In this document: one piece after another, positions 34,801-45,200 of the stretch | Numbering within the stretch: the first letter of the stretch is position 1 | How the letters are laid out: every line of letters starts with the position of its first letter | From: Muribaculaceae bacterium | GTDB taxonomy: Bacteria; Bacteroidota; Bacteroidia; Bacteroidales; Muribaculaceae | Assembly: GCA_017427945.1 (NCBI GenBank) | Contig: JAFRRT010000033.1 | Span: 166,846 to 230,845 of the forward strand | DNA: 64,000 nt | Direction: 5' to 3' | The notes under the pieces: generated by a model | The model's database searches: none | Told to the model about the DNA's origin: nothing | Seen by the model: the letters and a program-made list of their open reading frames with translations, nothing else | Translations under genes and position numbers: made by a program

Positions 34801-35556
34801 CAGAGCGGCAGCAGCAGCGCCTTTCAAGACGGTCATCGACTCGATGTCCTCGGGGTTGAAGTCGTTACCACGAGACGAGTAGTCGGTCGAACGGACATTC
34901 AGACCAGTAACATCATCGGAAACTGCCAGACCCGTTGTGGGGTTGAACGAGGTGTTGTTCATGGGCACACCGTCGATGACATACAGCGGCTGGTTGTTAC
35001 CACTCAGTGACGTGGCACTGCGCAATACAACAGTCGTTGAGGCACCGGGGGCACCACCTGAACTAACGACGCTCATACCCGACACACGACCTTGCAGGGC
35101 CGAGATAAAGTCGGTACGGCCCGACTCAATAATGTCTTGGGCCTTCACGTTCTGCACCGAGGAACCCACGGTGCGTGCAACACGCTTCATACCGAACTCG
35201 GCCGTCACCACTACATCCTGCAGGGTATTGGCACCTTCGGTCAACTGTACGTTAGCGGCTTGTGACGCGGGAACTTCAATTGCGTCAAAGCCCACATAGG
35301 AGAAGACAAGCGTCTGGTTCGGGTCGGCCTTAATCGAGTAACGACCATCCAAGTCGGTGGTCGTTCCCGTATTTGTGCCTTTAACCCTTACATTAACGCC
35401 AATCATCGGCTCTCCGTTGGCGTCCTTCACAACGCCCGAAACTCGGTTGCTCTGGGCAACAGCCGTGAAGCCCGTGCTATACTGACTTGGTGTCAGTCCA
35501 GCAGGGATACCCATGGCTATCGCCAATGCGCAGAGCAGTGCTAATTGTTTTTTCAT
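31861..35556 (-). CDS. SusC-like TonB-dependent transporter fused to coiled coil and OmpA domain (pair A)
   Basis: 1231 residues from the ATG at 35556 (MKKQLALLCALAIA). Order: signal peptide 1-33; CarboxypepD_reg-like domain about 37-115 (GVVKDANGEPMIGVNVRVKG); plug about 125-260 (VLKGAAAAALYGSDASNG); barrel to about 1045, whose last strand reads RSYSVGLSVTFGS; then coiled coil about 1064-1113 (LNDQINDLRAQLANAENG) and an OmpA-type domain to the C-terminus (VHFPVNKTAVSADQRP, KGYASPEG, NVKLANGRAASVKDML). Normal SusC proteins stop at the last strand. The tail should reach the periplasm and touch peptidoglycan. Substrate unknown; no GH genes nearby. Confidence 0.93.
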   Translation of the reverse strand: MKKQLALLCALAIAMGIPAGLTPSQYSTGFTAVAQSNRVSGVVKDANGEPMIGVNVRVKGTNTGTTTDLDGRYSIKADPNQTLVFSYVGFDAIEVPASQAANVQLTEGANTLQDVVVTAEFGMKRVARTVGSSVQNVKAQDIIESGRTDFISALQGRVSGMSVVSSGGAPGASTTVVLRSATSLSGNNQPLYVIDGVPMNNTSFNPTTGLAVSDDVTGLNVRSTDYSSRGNDFNPEDIESMTVLKGAAAAALYGSDASNGAIIITTKKGRAGRARVTYSNQITWSKAYGWPKVQDKYINGAYGAANFYYTSRYGSLYDGSLPYYDNAAAVLQTGFMHRHNLSMEAGNEKMSVRASASFFDQDGVVKTTNLTRTNLSLSGRAQLTKWLAMEGTMQYVNAKNDKAMRGLDGPIRQSYKWPSVDDMSIYLAEDGAHQKYPAYYTDTDLLNPLFGLMKNLNHDETDRIISAFSLNFTPIVHTYLRLQMGWDVSTSTYQYGKHPYFVTTNMAVDDSNNAGKYSITKYNTNDPTLNVLAGYNNSWQDNKYSLGLQVGYHQLENGVTSLSSYGSNFKVIDFYSINNCTESTVSSKKRSTKRRVQAISGQLELGYNNMIFLTGRFRNDWSSTLPKDNNHYFYPAGELAIVLSEMGFMKHIGFINYLKLRGAVAQVGKDAPVLSIDPELEPTYLTGGGYKYGYTGPNRSLKPEMTTSYEAGVEARFWNDRINADFTWFRTHCADQIVTGFRMSYATGFVLNNMNVGTFNTWGWEGHADVDLVRTPDVRWNVGLNMSHTNSEVVYLPENLVEFYNAYTWNSGNIRNGVMRGHPISTVTGRAYERNEAGQILIDPTTGLPRVSADWSIIGNREPKLRFGLTTALSVKNWRFSAMFQGRYHADVVNATMREMLTNGLNQLSVDMREQGFVVFDGVLYDGKQNTDNPTKNTIAVNLGEYGSSIYTGGDEDWVQHKINYIRCQELRLAYVFPHNWLNNVTKGTIQNASIYASANDLFTITNYTGTDVAGNTMSAAAGGTGGEGYDCWSLPTPRSYSVGLSVTFGSNEEAPKPAYTNTNVLNDQINDLRAQLANAENGFNSRLAQMQGDLDAANRALANCKNDLNAAKNKPAAVVDNSKQYMNVLVHFPVNKTAVSADQRPNVERVAAYLKSHPEATCTIKGYASPEGNEENNVKLANGRAASVKDMLVSKYGIAANRIQAAGQGISNMFDELSWNRVSICEIIVK

Positions 35557-35679
35557 ACGCACTTTGCTTTTAATTGATTAGTTAATGAATTGGTTAAACA
35601 TCGATATATTGTTACATTCTCAATCACTCTTGTGGCAGTATTCTCCCTTCCCGGGGAACACGAAAAACAAGTTTCAAAA

Positions 35680-35693
35680 GGCAAAAGTGCAAA
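35680..35693 (-). promoter_or_regulatory. Putative -7 region of susC A
   Basis: Minus strand TTTGCACTTTTGCC; the same pattern TTTGCAnnTTTGCCTTTT precedes susC B (41975-41992), and TTTTGCACTTTG precedes susC C (42158). It is a variant of TAnnTTTG. The leader would be about 115 nt. Confidence 0.35.
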
Positions 35694-35889
35694 AAAATAT
35701 TAACTCCTACAAACTTTTTGTTGAAAAAGTGGCTGTTTTCCAAATAAATCGGCATAAAACCACGATTTTTACGCAATCGATTTAGACATTAACCTCATTT
35801 TTTTGACAAAATTAACGTTTGGATTTTAGGCGTTAGGAGGCAATGATTTAGGGGGCATCCGCGTTCCTTTTTTTCAAACAGCATAATAA

Positions 35890-36080
35890 CGTGAATTCGA
35901 TGAAATGAACGTGCTGTTAATCAACTCCTCCCCTAAGATAGGGGAGGTGCCCGTAAGGGCGGAGGAGTATGATACCCACTGATGATAAACTATATTGTAG
36001 CATCAACGCCCCCTTACCCCCTCTAATCTTAGAGGGGGAGTTGCTAATGCACTGAAAATCAACAATTCGTCGAACTCATG
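35890..36080. repeat. 191-bp inverted-repeat element (REP/MITE-like)
   Basis: Left end CGTGAATTCGATGAA (35890) is matched, inverted, by the right end (rc CATGAGTTCGACGAA, 12/15). Inside, each arm holds a G/C-rich palindrome: CTCCTCCCCTAAGATAGGGG near 35925 and CCCCTCTAATCTTAGAGGGG near 36018, in opposite order, next to related CCGTAAGGGC and CCCCCTTACC blocks. No open reading frame. This fits a paired REP-type element or a small non-autonomous transposable element. The 35557-36240 gap otherwise holds the susC A leader, another inverted pair CAACAATTC/GAATTGTTG (36060-36104) overlapping its right end, and the susD B terminator. Confidence 0.6.
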
Positions 36081-36176
36081 TAAAAACAACTCAATGAATT
36101 GTTGTTTGATTTAGGTATGCGGATGCCTACTTAAAGATCTTAGCGGATTAGATTGAGGTTTTGTGTCAGCGAGCAT

Positions 36177-36221
36177 AAAAACAACGCCGCCGGGGCGTGT
36201 AGCCTCGGCGGACGTCGTTAA
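36177..36221 (-). terminator. Terminator of pair B (susC-susD)
   Basis: Minus strand hairpin of about 15 bp, arms ACGACGTCCGCCGAGG and CCCCGGCGGCGTTGT with one bulge, followed by TTTTTATG. Starts 20 bp after the susD B stop. Confidence 0.8.
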
Positions 36222-36240
36222 AAATGAATGGAGTGGGGGA

Positions 36241-38115
36241 TTACTCTTGGTTGCTGTCCCACCATACGGGGATGGTCCAAGCGTCATCCTGGAGGTTCCA
36301 CATCACTTCCTTGCCCTCACCGTCGGTCATGCGGGCACCGGGAACCTGGCTGCCGATGGCCTGCAGGTTCTTGCTGTTGTAGTTGTACTCGTGCGAGCAC
36401 TGACGCCAGCGGCGATACTGCTTACCCTCGGGGATTGCCAGCATAGCGGCAGCCACCTTGTAGTGGTAAGCGGGAACTGACCAACCGAAGAAGATGTTGG
36501 GATCGAAGTCATAGCGGCGCATATCGTTCCAGATCTCATAGGAGAACATCAGGGCAATACGCTTCTGCATGAGGATGTGGCCAATGGTCAACTCAGCCTG
36601 AGTGCCGATACCATTGTTCACGAAGTTGTCGATAGCCTCATCGGTCATCGGGGTGAACGACGGGCAGTCGGCGAGGCTTGCATCCTCGGCAATCCATGCC
36701 CTCAGCTTCTCGTTCATCAGCTCGCAGCTGGCCTTGACACCCTTCTTGTAGGCATCGTATGCACCAGCCTTGTCACCCTTCTTCAAGAGGGTCTCGGCCT
36801 TGATGAAGCAGCACTCGGCATAGGTGCCAATGTAGGTGGGCGAGCTCACGCGGGTGTAGAACGTACCCGACTCGGCCGACTCAAACTTACCACTACCGGC
36901 GCGGCAGTACAGGATGCTGGGATTAGCAAAGTAACCCTTGCAGTCACTGGTGCATTCGATATAGACGGTATCACCCTTGCGAGCATCATTCTTTGTGTCA
37001 ATGTACCAGCTGTTGGTAGACGTATTGAACATGGCGCGAAGAGGACCACCTTGGCTGTTGATATCGCTGGCCATGTCAACGCCGAGCGAACGGCGCCAGT
37101 TGCCCACCCACTTCACGTCGGTACGGCTGTTGGCATCCTTGCTGGGGCTGTAAGCCCAGGGGATGATGTGGTCGGCACGGGGGTCTTCAACACCCTTACC
37201 GGCAAAGTTGGTCAGGTTGTCATAGAGCATCTTGGTCACCATGTAACCGGCATTCATACCGCAAACCGAGAACAGGGGTGAGTAGTCAACAGGCTCATCC
37301 CAACCCAGTACGTCGTGCGTGGGACCGTTGTCGTCGGTATGGTTAACGATGGTGTTGTCGGCATTGCTCTGCATAGCCTTGTCAAGGCAGCGCAGGATCT
37401 CGTCGGCATCATACTTACCATCCTTGTAGCTACCAGCACCTTTCTTATTCAACTTGTTGATCCAGCGGGCCTTGAGCATATAGGCGAGTTTGATCCACTT
37501 GTTCAGGTCACCCTTGTTCCACCAGTCACCGGCTGCCAGCGTGGGCAGGCTGGGATCCTGGCTCTGACCCTTCTCAAGGAGTTCGATGGCCTTGTCGATG
37601 CACTCAAAGCAGCCCAGATAGATGGTCTTACCCGTATCATACTCGGGGGTAGCGGGCTCAGCAGCAGCCTGGGTGTAAGGCATCTCACCATAAAGGTCGG
37701 TCATGGCCATGAAGCCATAGGCCTTAATCAGATAGCCGGCACCAGCAAATTGCCAGTTTTCGGCAGCCTCGGCCTTGGCAATCATGTCGGGCACATTGGC
37801 ATAGGCGCCGACGAACCACCACTGATAGGTCGTGGTTACCTGACCAATAACAGGATACCAATAGGAAACGTGCCAGTAGTTACCGCCACCGTTGTAGCGG
37901 GTCCAGTCACCCATGGACATGGTAGTGCGCCAAGCGCTGAACTGCAAGCCACTGTTGGTATAGAACTCAATGTGTGCGAGACGCTGGTCGTAGGTCGTGG
38001 ACTCGGCCGAAGGAGTATTCGGGTCAACGTTCACGTCAAGCCAGTCGTTGCAAGAGGTCAGCGACAGCATCGCAGCACCCAGACCGCACAGTATAATTGA
38101 TTTGAAAAGTTTCAT
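36241..38115 (-). CDS. SusD/RagB-like outer-membrane lipoprotein (pair B)
   Basis: 624 residues. Signal peptide MKLFKSIILCGLGAAMLSL with lipobox SLTSCNDWLDVN. Helical SusD body with YLIKAYGFMAMTDLYGEMPYT and HILMQKRIALMFSYEIWNDM typical of the SusD-like_2 group, and resemblance to susD A. Outer-membrane, surface-exposed lid of the SusC barrel. Starts 33 nt after susC B with the conserved AACAGATATAATT leader. The operon has only two genes; no SusE-like lipoprotein follows. Confidence 0.93.
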   Translation of the reverse strand: MKLFKSIILCGLGAAMLSLTSCNDWLDVNVDPNTPSAESTTYDQRLAHIEFYTNSGLQFSAWRTTMSMGDWTRYNGGGNYWHVSYWYPVIGQVTTTYQWWFVGAYANVPDMIAKAEAAENWQFAGAGYLIKAYGFMAMTDLYGEMPYTQAAAEPATPEYDTGKTIYLGCFECIDKAIELLEKGQSQDPSLPTLAAGDWWNKGDLNKWIKLAYMLKARWINKLNKKGAGSYKDGKYDADEILRCLDKAMQSNADNTIVNHTDDNGPTHDVLGWDEPVDYSPLFSVCGMNAGYMVTKMLYDNLTNFAGKGVEDPRADHIIPWAYSPSKDANSRTDVKWVGNWRRSLGVDMASDINSQGGPLRAMFNTSTNSWYIDTKNDARKGDTVYIECTSDCKGYFANPSILYCRAGSGKFESAESGTFYTRVSSPTYIGTYAECCFIKAETLLKKGDKAGAYDAYKKGVKASCELMNEKLRAWIAEDASLADCPSFTPMTDEAIDNFVNNGIGTQAELTIGHILMQKRIALMFSYEIWNDMRRYDFDPNIFFGWSVPAYHYKVAAAMLAIPEGKQYRRWRQCSHEYNYNSKNLQAIGSQVPGARMTDGEGKEVMWNLQDDAWTIPVWWDSNQE

Positions 38116-38148
38116 AATTATATCTGTTTTTTAATAGTCAGTTAATGA

Positions 38149-41100
38149 TTACTTCACGATGATTTCGCAAATCGAAACACGGTTCCAGCTCAATTCGTCA
38201 AACATGTTGCTGATACCCTGGCCAGCGGCTTTGATGCGGTTGGGAGCGATACCATACTTCTTGACGAGCATGTCCTTCACGCTGGCGGCACGGCCTTCAG
38301 CGAGCTTGAGGTTGTTGGCCTGATTGCCCTCGGGAGAAGCATAACCCTTGATTTCGCAGGTTGCCTCGGGATGGCTCTTCAGGTAAGCGGCAACACGCTC
38401 AACGTTGGGACGCTGATCGGCACCGATGGCGGTCTTGTTCACAGGATAGTGAACGAGCACGTTCATGTACTGCTTGCTGTTGTCAACAACGGCTGCAGGC
38501 TTGTTCTTGGCAGCGTTCAGGTCGTTGCGGCAGTTAGCCAGAGCACGGTTAGCGGCAGCAAGGTCGTTCTCGAGCTGAGCAATGCGGCCATTGCTAGCGT
38601 TCTGAGCGTTGGCCAGCTGGTTGCGCAGGTCGTTGATCTGACCGTTGAGGTTCTCGAGCTCAACGTTGTTCACGCGGGCGGGAGCGGCATCGTCGGTGCC
38701 GAAGGTCAGGTTTACGCCGATAGCATAGGAACGGGTAGCGGGAACGCCACAGTAGTCGAAGCCTACCGATGACGAACCACCGATACCAGCACCAGCGGCG
38801 GCCACCTCAGGATCACCGTCATAGTTGGTGAACAGCAGCAGGTTGTTAGCCGAAGCTGTGATGGCTGCACGCTTGATGTACTTGGTACGGGCCAAGAAGC
38901 TGCGAGGAACATCATAGGTCAGCGAGATGGTGCGCAGACGCAGGCTCTTCACGTAGGTAATCCAGTTACGAACCTCGTAGTTGTAAGCACCGGTGTAGTA
39001 GTTCTTGATGATGTTGTAACCACTGGTCTCGTTGCCGTTAAAGATGTAGTTCTGATCGGCCTTCCAGGTGTTGCTGACAGGCTCATAGATAGGATCGCCG
39101 TTGGCATCCTTGTTACCCGTGTCAAACACACCCTCGATGGTAAGAGCCTCGTTGCGCCAGTCGGCGCTGAGCTCGCTCACGCCGCTCATCGACATGGCAT
39201 ACTTGGTACCGTTGAAGACGTCGCCGCCATAACGGAACTCCCACAACATGTTGAAGGTCCAGTTCTTGAAGAAGGTGAAGGTGTTGTTCCAACCACCCTG
39301 CCACTTGGCCTCACGGTCGCCGACCTCATAGGCCTTGCCGTCGGTGGTGGGGAAGCCATTCTTGTCAAGGATGAGTTCACCCTTGCTGGTGCGGTTCCAC
39401 TTGGTACCGTCGATACCCATGAAGTTACCATGGTTGTAGCTGGCAGCCTTAGCACCACCATACTGCACGTCGGTCAGGTACATAACGTCGATACCGTTCA
39501 CCAGGTCACCCACGGTGCCACGGTTACCGAAGATGTTGATACCGGTTTCCCAAATGAAGTTCTCATGCTGGATGGGAGTGCCACTCAAGCTGAACTCAAG
39601 ACCCTTGTTATAGATGTTACCAGAGTTCAATGAGCAGAAGATGTAACCGGTGGACTGAGGTCCGCGCGGCGACAAGATCATGTCATAAGAATTGTTGGTG
39701 TAGTAAGCTGCATCAAATTTCAAGCGGTTCTGGAGGAAGCGCAGCTCAAGACCAACCTCGGTCGAACGGGTGCGCTCGGGCTTCATATAGGTGTTACCAC
39801 GGGTCCAGCTATTGCCGATACCGATGATACCATCAAGATAAGTACCTACAGGCCACGAATAAGTGTTGGTCTCGTAAGGGGAGGTGTCCTTACCTACCTC
39901 GGCCCAGCTGGCACGGATCTTACCAAAGGAGAACCAGTCAGGCAGGCTCTCACGGAAGAGCTCGGTGAAGGCGATAGCGCCGCTCACGCTGGGATAGAAG
40001 TAGCTGCGGTTATCCTTGGGCAGAGTCGAAGACCAGTCGTTACGGCCGGTAACGGTCAGGAAGATAGCGTTGCGCCAGTCAACACGGAACTCACCGAAAG
40101 CCGAAACCATACGCTTCTGGCTCATACGATGCTTAAAGCTCTGTGAAGCCTTCTCGGCGTACTCAGCACTATAGAATTCCGAGGGGAAGTTATAGGCCAT
40201 CTCATAGTCGCTACGGGTCTTGGTGTACTCGGTAGCACCACCCAACATCAAGTTGAAGTTGAAGTCACCGAACTGCTTGTTCCAGTTCGACATCAGGTTG
40301 TTGCTCAAGTAACGATACTTGTACATGTTGTTACTCCACATACCGTTCTGCCAAACCTTCTTGATGGCACCATTCGGGGCTATGCGGTTGTCGCTCTGAG
40401 TCGTGTAGCTGTCCACACCCATGCGGTAGCTCAGCCACCACCAGTCAAACAGATCCCACTTCACGTTGAAGTTGCCGGTGAAACGCTCGGTGTCATCGGT
40501 CATCTTGTTCTTGTTGACAATCCAGTAGGGGTTGTCACGCTCGTCCCAAGGATCAAGCAGATCACCGAACATGCGATAGCGTGTGCCGTCATCATTGAGG
40601 TAGTGGCGCATGTCATCGCTGGGAGCCCAGTTGTAGGCAGCATAGAGGGCACCAGTACCACTGGAACCGTACAGAGCGGCACCAGTCAGGGTCTTCACGG
40701 TGCGGGCATCGCTGTAGGCAGCGTTGGCGCCAAAGGTGAAGCGGCCCACCTTCTGCTCACCATTGAAGCGGAAGGTCGTCTTGGTGTAACCCGTGGTGGG
40801 AACGATACCGTCCTGATCGTAGAATGAACCGCTCAGGAAGAAGTTGTTGTTCTTGGTACCACCGCTAACGCTCAAGTTGGTGTCCCAGATGATACCTGTC
40901 TCGAAGAAGTTCTTCAGGTTATCATAGAAGGGAACATTCTGCTTGGGACCCCATGAGTTGTAGCTGTCGTCCTTGATGTCAAGACCGGTCCACTGGCCAG
41001 CGTCGTTGTACATGTCGGTCATGTAACCGCGGATGTACTCGTTTTGAGTCTTGGGCAGATCCTTCACCATCGAGGCAATCATCTTACCCGAGAAGCTGAC

Positions 41101-41913
41101 CTCGGTGTGGCCTTCCTTACCTTTCTTGGTAGTGATGATGACAACACCGTTGGCAGCACGGCTACCGTAAAGTGCCGATGCGGCCGGACCCTTCAGGATC
41201 GACATGCTCTCGATGTCCTCGGGGTTGATATCCATCACACGGTTGGAAGAAGTGGTGGCACTGTTCATCATACCGTCGAATGCGGAGTTACCAACAACAC
41301 CTGCCGAGTTGTCGTAGATGACACCATCCACAACGAACAGCGGCTGAGAGTCATGGGTCTCGGAAACCGTAGTACCACCACGCAGGATGATCTGGGCGCC
41401 CGAACCAGCGGCACCAGACGACTGGGTGATGTTAACACCAGCAATCTTACCCGACAGGGAGTTGATGGCGTTGGCGCTCTTGTTGCGCATCAGCTCATCG
41501 GCCTTCAGGTCGTCAACGGCATAACCCAGTGACTTCTTGTCCTTGCGGATACCGAGTGCGGTTACAACCACCTCGTCCAGGACCTGGTCATTGGCCTGCA
41601 TGCTGATGTCCATGTCACCGCTACCAACGGTAACCTCCATGGGCTTACTGCCGATGTAGGATACGACGAGCACGTCGCCACGGTTAGCGTTGATTGAATA
41701 CTTGCCGTCCACATCGGTGGCGGTACCGCGGTTGGTACCCTTGACCTTGACGGTCGCACCGATGAGAGGCTCACCTTGGGCGTCACGTATGACGCCAGAG
41801 ACTTTGTTGGCTTGGGCCTCGGCTGTGAAACCCGTGCTGGGGAGTGATGTCATCCCAGCCGGTGCTCCGCAGGCGATTGCCAGAGCGGCCAACAGTGCTA
41901 ATTGTTTTTTCAT
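38149..41913 (-). CDS. SusC-like TonB-dependent transporter fused to coiled coil and OmpA domain (pair B)
   Basis: 1254 residues from the ATG at 41913. The signal peptide (MKKQLALLAALAIACGAPAG) nearly equals that of susC A. CarboxypepD_reg-like domain (GVIRDAQGEPLIGATVKVKG), TonB-box region DEVVVTALGIRKDKK, plug (SILKGPAASALYGSRAANG), barrel ending RSYAIGVNLTFGTDD, coiled coil (LNGQINDLRNQLANAQNA) and OmpA-type domain (VHYPVNKTAIGADQRP, KGYASPEG, NLKLAEGRAASVKDML). The first 75 coding bases of the tail (from 38156) differ from susC D by about one base, though the barrels are distant. Substrate unknown. Confidence 0.93.
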   Translation of the reverse strand: MKKQLALLAALAIACGAPAGMTSLPSTGFTAEAQANKVSGVIRDAQGEPLIGATVKVKGTNRGTATDVDGKYSINANRGDVLVVSYIGSKPMEVTVGSGDMDISMQANDQVLDEVVVTALGIRKDKKSLGYAVDDLKADELMRNKSANAINSLSGKIAGVNITQSSGAAGSGAQIILRGGTTVSETHDSQPLFVVDGVIYDNSAGVVGNSAFDGMMNSATTSSNRVMDINPEDIESMSILKGPAASALYGSRAANGVVIITTKKGKEGHTEVSFSGKMIASMVKDLPKTQNEYIRGYMTDMYNDAGQWTGLDIKDDSYNSWGPKQNVPFYDNLKNFFETGIIWDTNLSVSGGTKNNNFFLSGSFYDQDGIVPTTGYTKTTFRFNGEQKVGRFTFGANAAYSDARTVKTLTGAALYGSSGTGALYAAYNWAPSDDMRHYLNDDGTRYRMFGDLLDPWDERDNPYWIVNKNKMTDDTERFTGNFNVKWDLFDWWWLSYRMGVDSYTTQSDNRIAPNGAIKKVWQNGMWSNNMYKYRYLSNNLMSNWNKQFGDFNFNLMLGGATEYTKTRSDYEMAYNFPSEFYSAEYAEKASQSFKHRMSQKRMVSAFGEFRVDWRNAIFLTVTGRNDWSSTLPKDNRSYFYPSVSGAIAFTELFRESLPDWFSFGKIRASWAEVGKDTSPYETNTYSWPVGTYLDGIIGIGNSWTRGNTYMKPERTRSTEVGLELRFLQNRLKFDAAYYTNNSYDMILSPRGPQSTGYIFCSLNSGNIYNKGLEFSLSGTPIQHENFIWETGINIFGNRGTVGDLVNGIDVMYLTDVQYGGAKAASYNHGNFMGIDGTKWNRTSKGELILDKNGFPTTDGKAYEVGDREAKWQGGWNNTFTFFKNWTFNMLWEFRYGGDVFNGTKYAMSMSGVSELSADWRNEALTIEGVFDTGNKDANGDPIYEPVSNTWKADQNYIFNGNETSGYNIIKNYYTGAYNYEVRNWITYVKSLRLRTISLTYDVPRSFLARTKYIKRAAITASANNLLLFTNYDGDPEVAAAGAGIGGSSSVGFDYCGVPATRSYAIGVNLTFGTDDAAPARVNNVELENLNGQINDLRNQLANAQNASNGRIAQLENDLAAANRALANCRNDLNAAKNKPAAVVDNSKQYMNVLVHYPVNKTAIGADQRPNVERVAAYLKSHPEATCEIKGYASPEGNQANNLKLAEGRAASVKDMLVKKYGIAPNRIKAAGQGISNMFDELSWNRVSICEIIVK

Positions 41914-42292
41914 ACGCACTAACTTTAAATTAATAAATTAAGTTATTTAATCATTCATTTTTTTGGCATTTGAAAAGGCAAATTTGCAAATAAAAATTAT
42001 CGTGACCAAAAAAACAACCAAAAAAATGACGAAAAAGGGTCAATTTTGGCGTTTTTTACCACAATATTTCTATATTATGGACAATTTTTTGCATTTATTA
42101 ACATTGAAAACTGCAAAAATCTGCTGATTTTTTGGCCATTTCAAAAAAATTATCGAATTTTGCACTTTGTTAAAAAACGCAAAACCAAACTGATGTGTGA
42201 ATTGATGTGTGACTGAAGCATATAATATGCGGCAAAATCAGACTCTATAAATTGTATTAACTAACTAAATATTAACTAACTAAAACGTGCTT
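41914..42292. promoter_or_regulatory. Divergent control region of susC B and susC C
   Basis: 379 bp, A/T-rich, no gene. On the minus strand TTTGCAAATTTGCC (41975-41992) is the likely -7 region of susC B. On the plus strand TTTTGCACTTTG (42158-42170) precedes susC C by about 120 nt. Runs of A and T (for example 42000-42035) fill the middle. No regulator gene sits here. Confidence 0.45.
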
Positions 42293-45200
42293 ATGAAAAG
42301 ACATTTAGCTCTTTTGGGTGCATTGATGCTGCTGTGTGGTACTGGCTACCAGGCCCAGGCAACACCCGCGCCCCAGGTGTCGGCAAATTCCGCCACCAGC
42401 ATTGTGACAGGCCGCGTTGTCGATGAACAGGGAGAACCCGTCATCGGCGCCAGCATTGTCGAAGTTGGAACGACCCGTGGCACATCGACCGATGTGGACG
42501 GTAACTTCTCGTTCAAGGCTAGCCCTAACGCTAAGCTGCAGATTTCGTTCATCGGCTACAAGACTCAGGAGCTGCGTGCCAGCAACGGCATGCGCGTCGT
42601 CCTCGCCGAGGATAACGCAAAGCTCGATGAGGTCGTAGTCGTTGGTTACGGTACACAGCGCAAGGCCAACCTGACCGGTGCTGTGAGCACCGTGGATGTT
42701 GACAAGGTGCTCGGTTCCAAGTCCGAGACCGACGTCAGGAAGTCACTGCAGGGTACCGTTCCCGGCTTGACCATCTTGAACGCCAACGGTGACATCAGCG
42801 CCGACCCGTCAATTGTTATTCGTGGTATTGGTACGCTGTCTAACAGTGGTGTATCCAACCCGTTGTACATCGTTGACGGTGTGCCCGTTGAATCGCTGGG
42901 TGACCTGAACCCCGCCGATATCGAGAACATCAGTGTCCTGAAGGATGCTGCTTCGACCTCGATCTACGGTACACGTGCAGCTTTCGGTGTTGTTTTGATC
43001 ACCACCAGGACCGCTCACGTGAAGGACAACGTAAGGGTTAACTACAACAACAACTTCGCATGGAGCCAGGCTACCACCTTGCCCGACTATCCCAACGTTC
43101 CCACCCAGGTTAGCGCCCTGAACGACGTGAACCACCGCATGGGCGTTGCATCGGAGCTCTTTGGTATGTACATGGACAGCGAGGCTTTCCAGAATGGTAT
43201 CAACAACTGGATCAAGAAGCATGGCGACATCAAGGACAAGTATCGTCAGATGGTCTATGGTGACGACTATGATGAGAACGGTTACTATGCCAACTGGGAT
43301 GTTCCCGGCATCATGTTCAACAACCATGCTCCCTCACAGAGCCACACCCTGAGTGTAACCGGTAACTCGGGCCGCATCAACTTCTACACCTCGGTTGGTT
43401 ACAACCAGAAGCAGTCGCTGATGAACTTCAACCCCGACAAGTTCCGCAAGTACAACGCCACCGCCAACATCTCGGTGCGCGCTACCGACTGGTTAGAGGT
43501 CGGCACCCGCATCAGCTATGTTGACAGGACCTATGAGACTCCCTACAAGCGTGGTGCCGGTACCTATCAGTACCTGTGGCGCTGGGGTTCGTTCTTTGGC
43601 CCCTACGGCTACTTTGTAGATCCTAACGACGGCAAGCAGTATGACGCCCGCACCATGATTGGTGGTCGCAACACCGGTGGTGATTGCTACTACAAGATGA
43701 ACAACCTGAGCCTGGGCGCATTCGCCAAGATTGACTTCGGTTATGGCCTGAGCTTCAATGCCGACTACACCTTCATCAAGAGGGACACCCGTTACAAGGG
43801 CGTAGGTCTCCCCTCGGTTGTTTACAACACTTGGGGTCTGAATCCTCAGGGTCCCGTGGACATCACTGGCTCGACCTTCATCGAGACCGACCGCAGCAAC
43901 CGTTACAACCACGTGGCTAACGGTTACTTTGATTGGCACCGTTCAATCAATGACGCACACAACTTCAACTTTAAGGTGGGTGCCAATGTGGATAAGTATG
44001 AGTATGAGTACCTCTACTACGAGCGTCACGGCATTCAGGACCTCAACATGCCTGAGCTGGCACTGTGTAACGAGGACTACAGCTACAGCCACAGCCATAC
44101 CCACTGGGGTTCAGCAGGCTTCTTTGGCCGTATCAACTATGACTACAAGGGCATCTGGTTGCTCGAGCTGAATGGCCGCTACGACGGTTCGAGCAAGTTC
44201 CCCAAGAAAGATCAGTGGGCGTTCTTCCCCTCTGCATCAATTGGTTGGCGCATCAGTGAGATGGGCTTCTGGACTCCCATTAAGAACACCATCAGCAATG
44301 CTAAGATTCGTGCATCTTATGGTGTAATCGGTAACCAGGAAATCGGTTCCAATATGTTCCTCGAGACCATGGGCAAGGTGACCAACGGTGTAAACTGGGT
44401 TGGTACCGGCAACTCCAAGTATGACTACTTTGGTGCTCCCAAACTGGTTTCTGAATCACTGACCTGGGAGAAGATCCACACCACCAACGTGGGTCTTGAC
44501 CTGGCCTTCTTCAACGGCCACCTGAACGTGACCGCCGACTGGTATCAGCGTGACACTAAGGACATGCTCGCTCCCGGTAAGGCCATGCCTTCAGTTCTGG
44601 GTGCAAGCGCCGCTTGGGAGAACGCAGGTTCGATGCGCACCCGTGGTTGGGAAGTCGCTGTTGACTACCGCAACCGCATCGGCGCCGTTGATTTCTATGT
44701 TACTGCTATCGTGAATGACTACAAGACCAAGGTTACCACTTGGGACAGCAACAACATGATCAACACCAACTACTCTGGTAAGGAGTATGGCGAGATCTGG
44801 GGCTTCGAGACCGACCGCTACTTCGACTTCAAGGACTTCAATGCCGACGGTACCTATGCCGCTGGTGTTGCTGACCAGACCAAGCTGCAGTCCAACGGCT
44901 TTGTTTACGGCCCTGGTGACATCAAGTTCAAGGACCTGAACGGTGACGGTGTGATCGACTGGGGTAAGGGTACTCCCGAAGATCACGGTGACCTGAAGCG
45001 CATCGGTAACTTCACCCCGCGCTATCAGTACTCGCTGCGCCTGGGTGCTGCCTGGAAGGGCTTTGACGTTGACTTCTACCTGCAGGGCGTAGGCAAGCGC
45101 GACATGTGGACCCAGTCTGCATTCGTAATGCCGTTCATGCGTGGTGCCGACGCTATCTACACCAACCAGACCAGCTATGTGACCGAGGCTGACTATGCCG

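Noticed and set aside
35585-35785. 66-residue open frame upstream of susC A
   Set aside because: A/T-rich leader region, overlaps the presumed susC A promoter on the other strand, and has no recognisable feature.
43016-43031. parS-like CTCACGTGAAGG in susC C
   Set aside because: Only the central bases match; about four or more mismatches to the 16-bp consensus.
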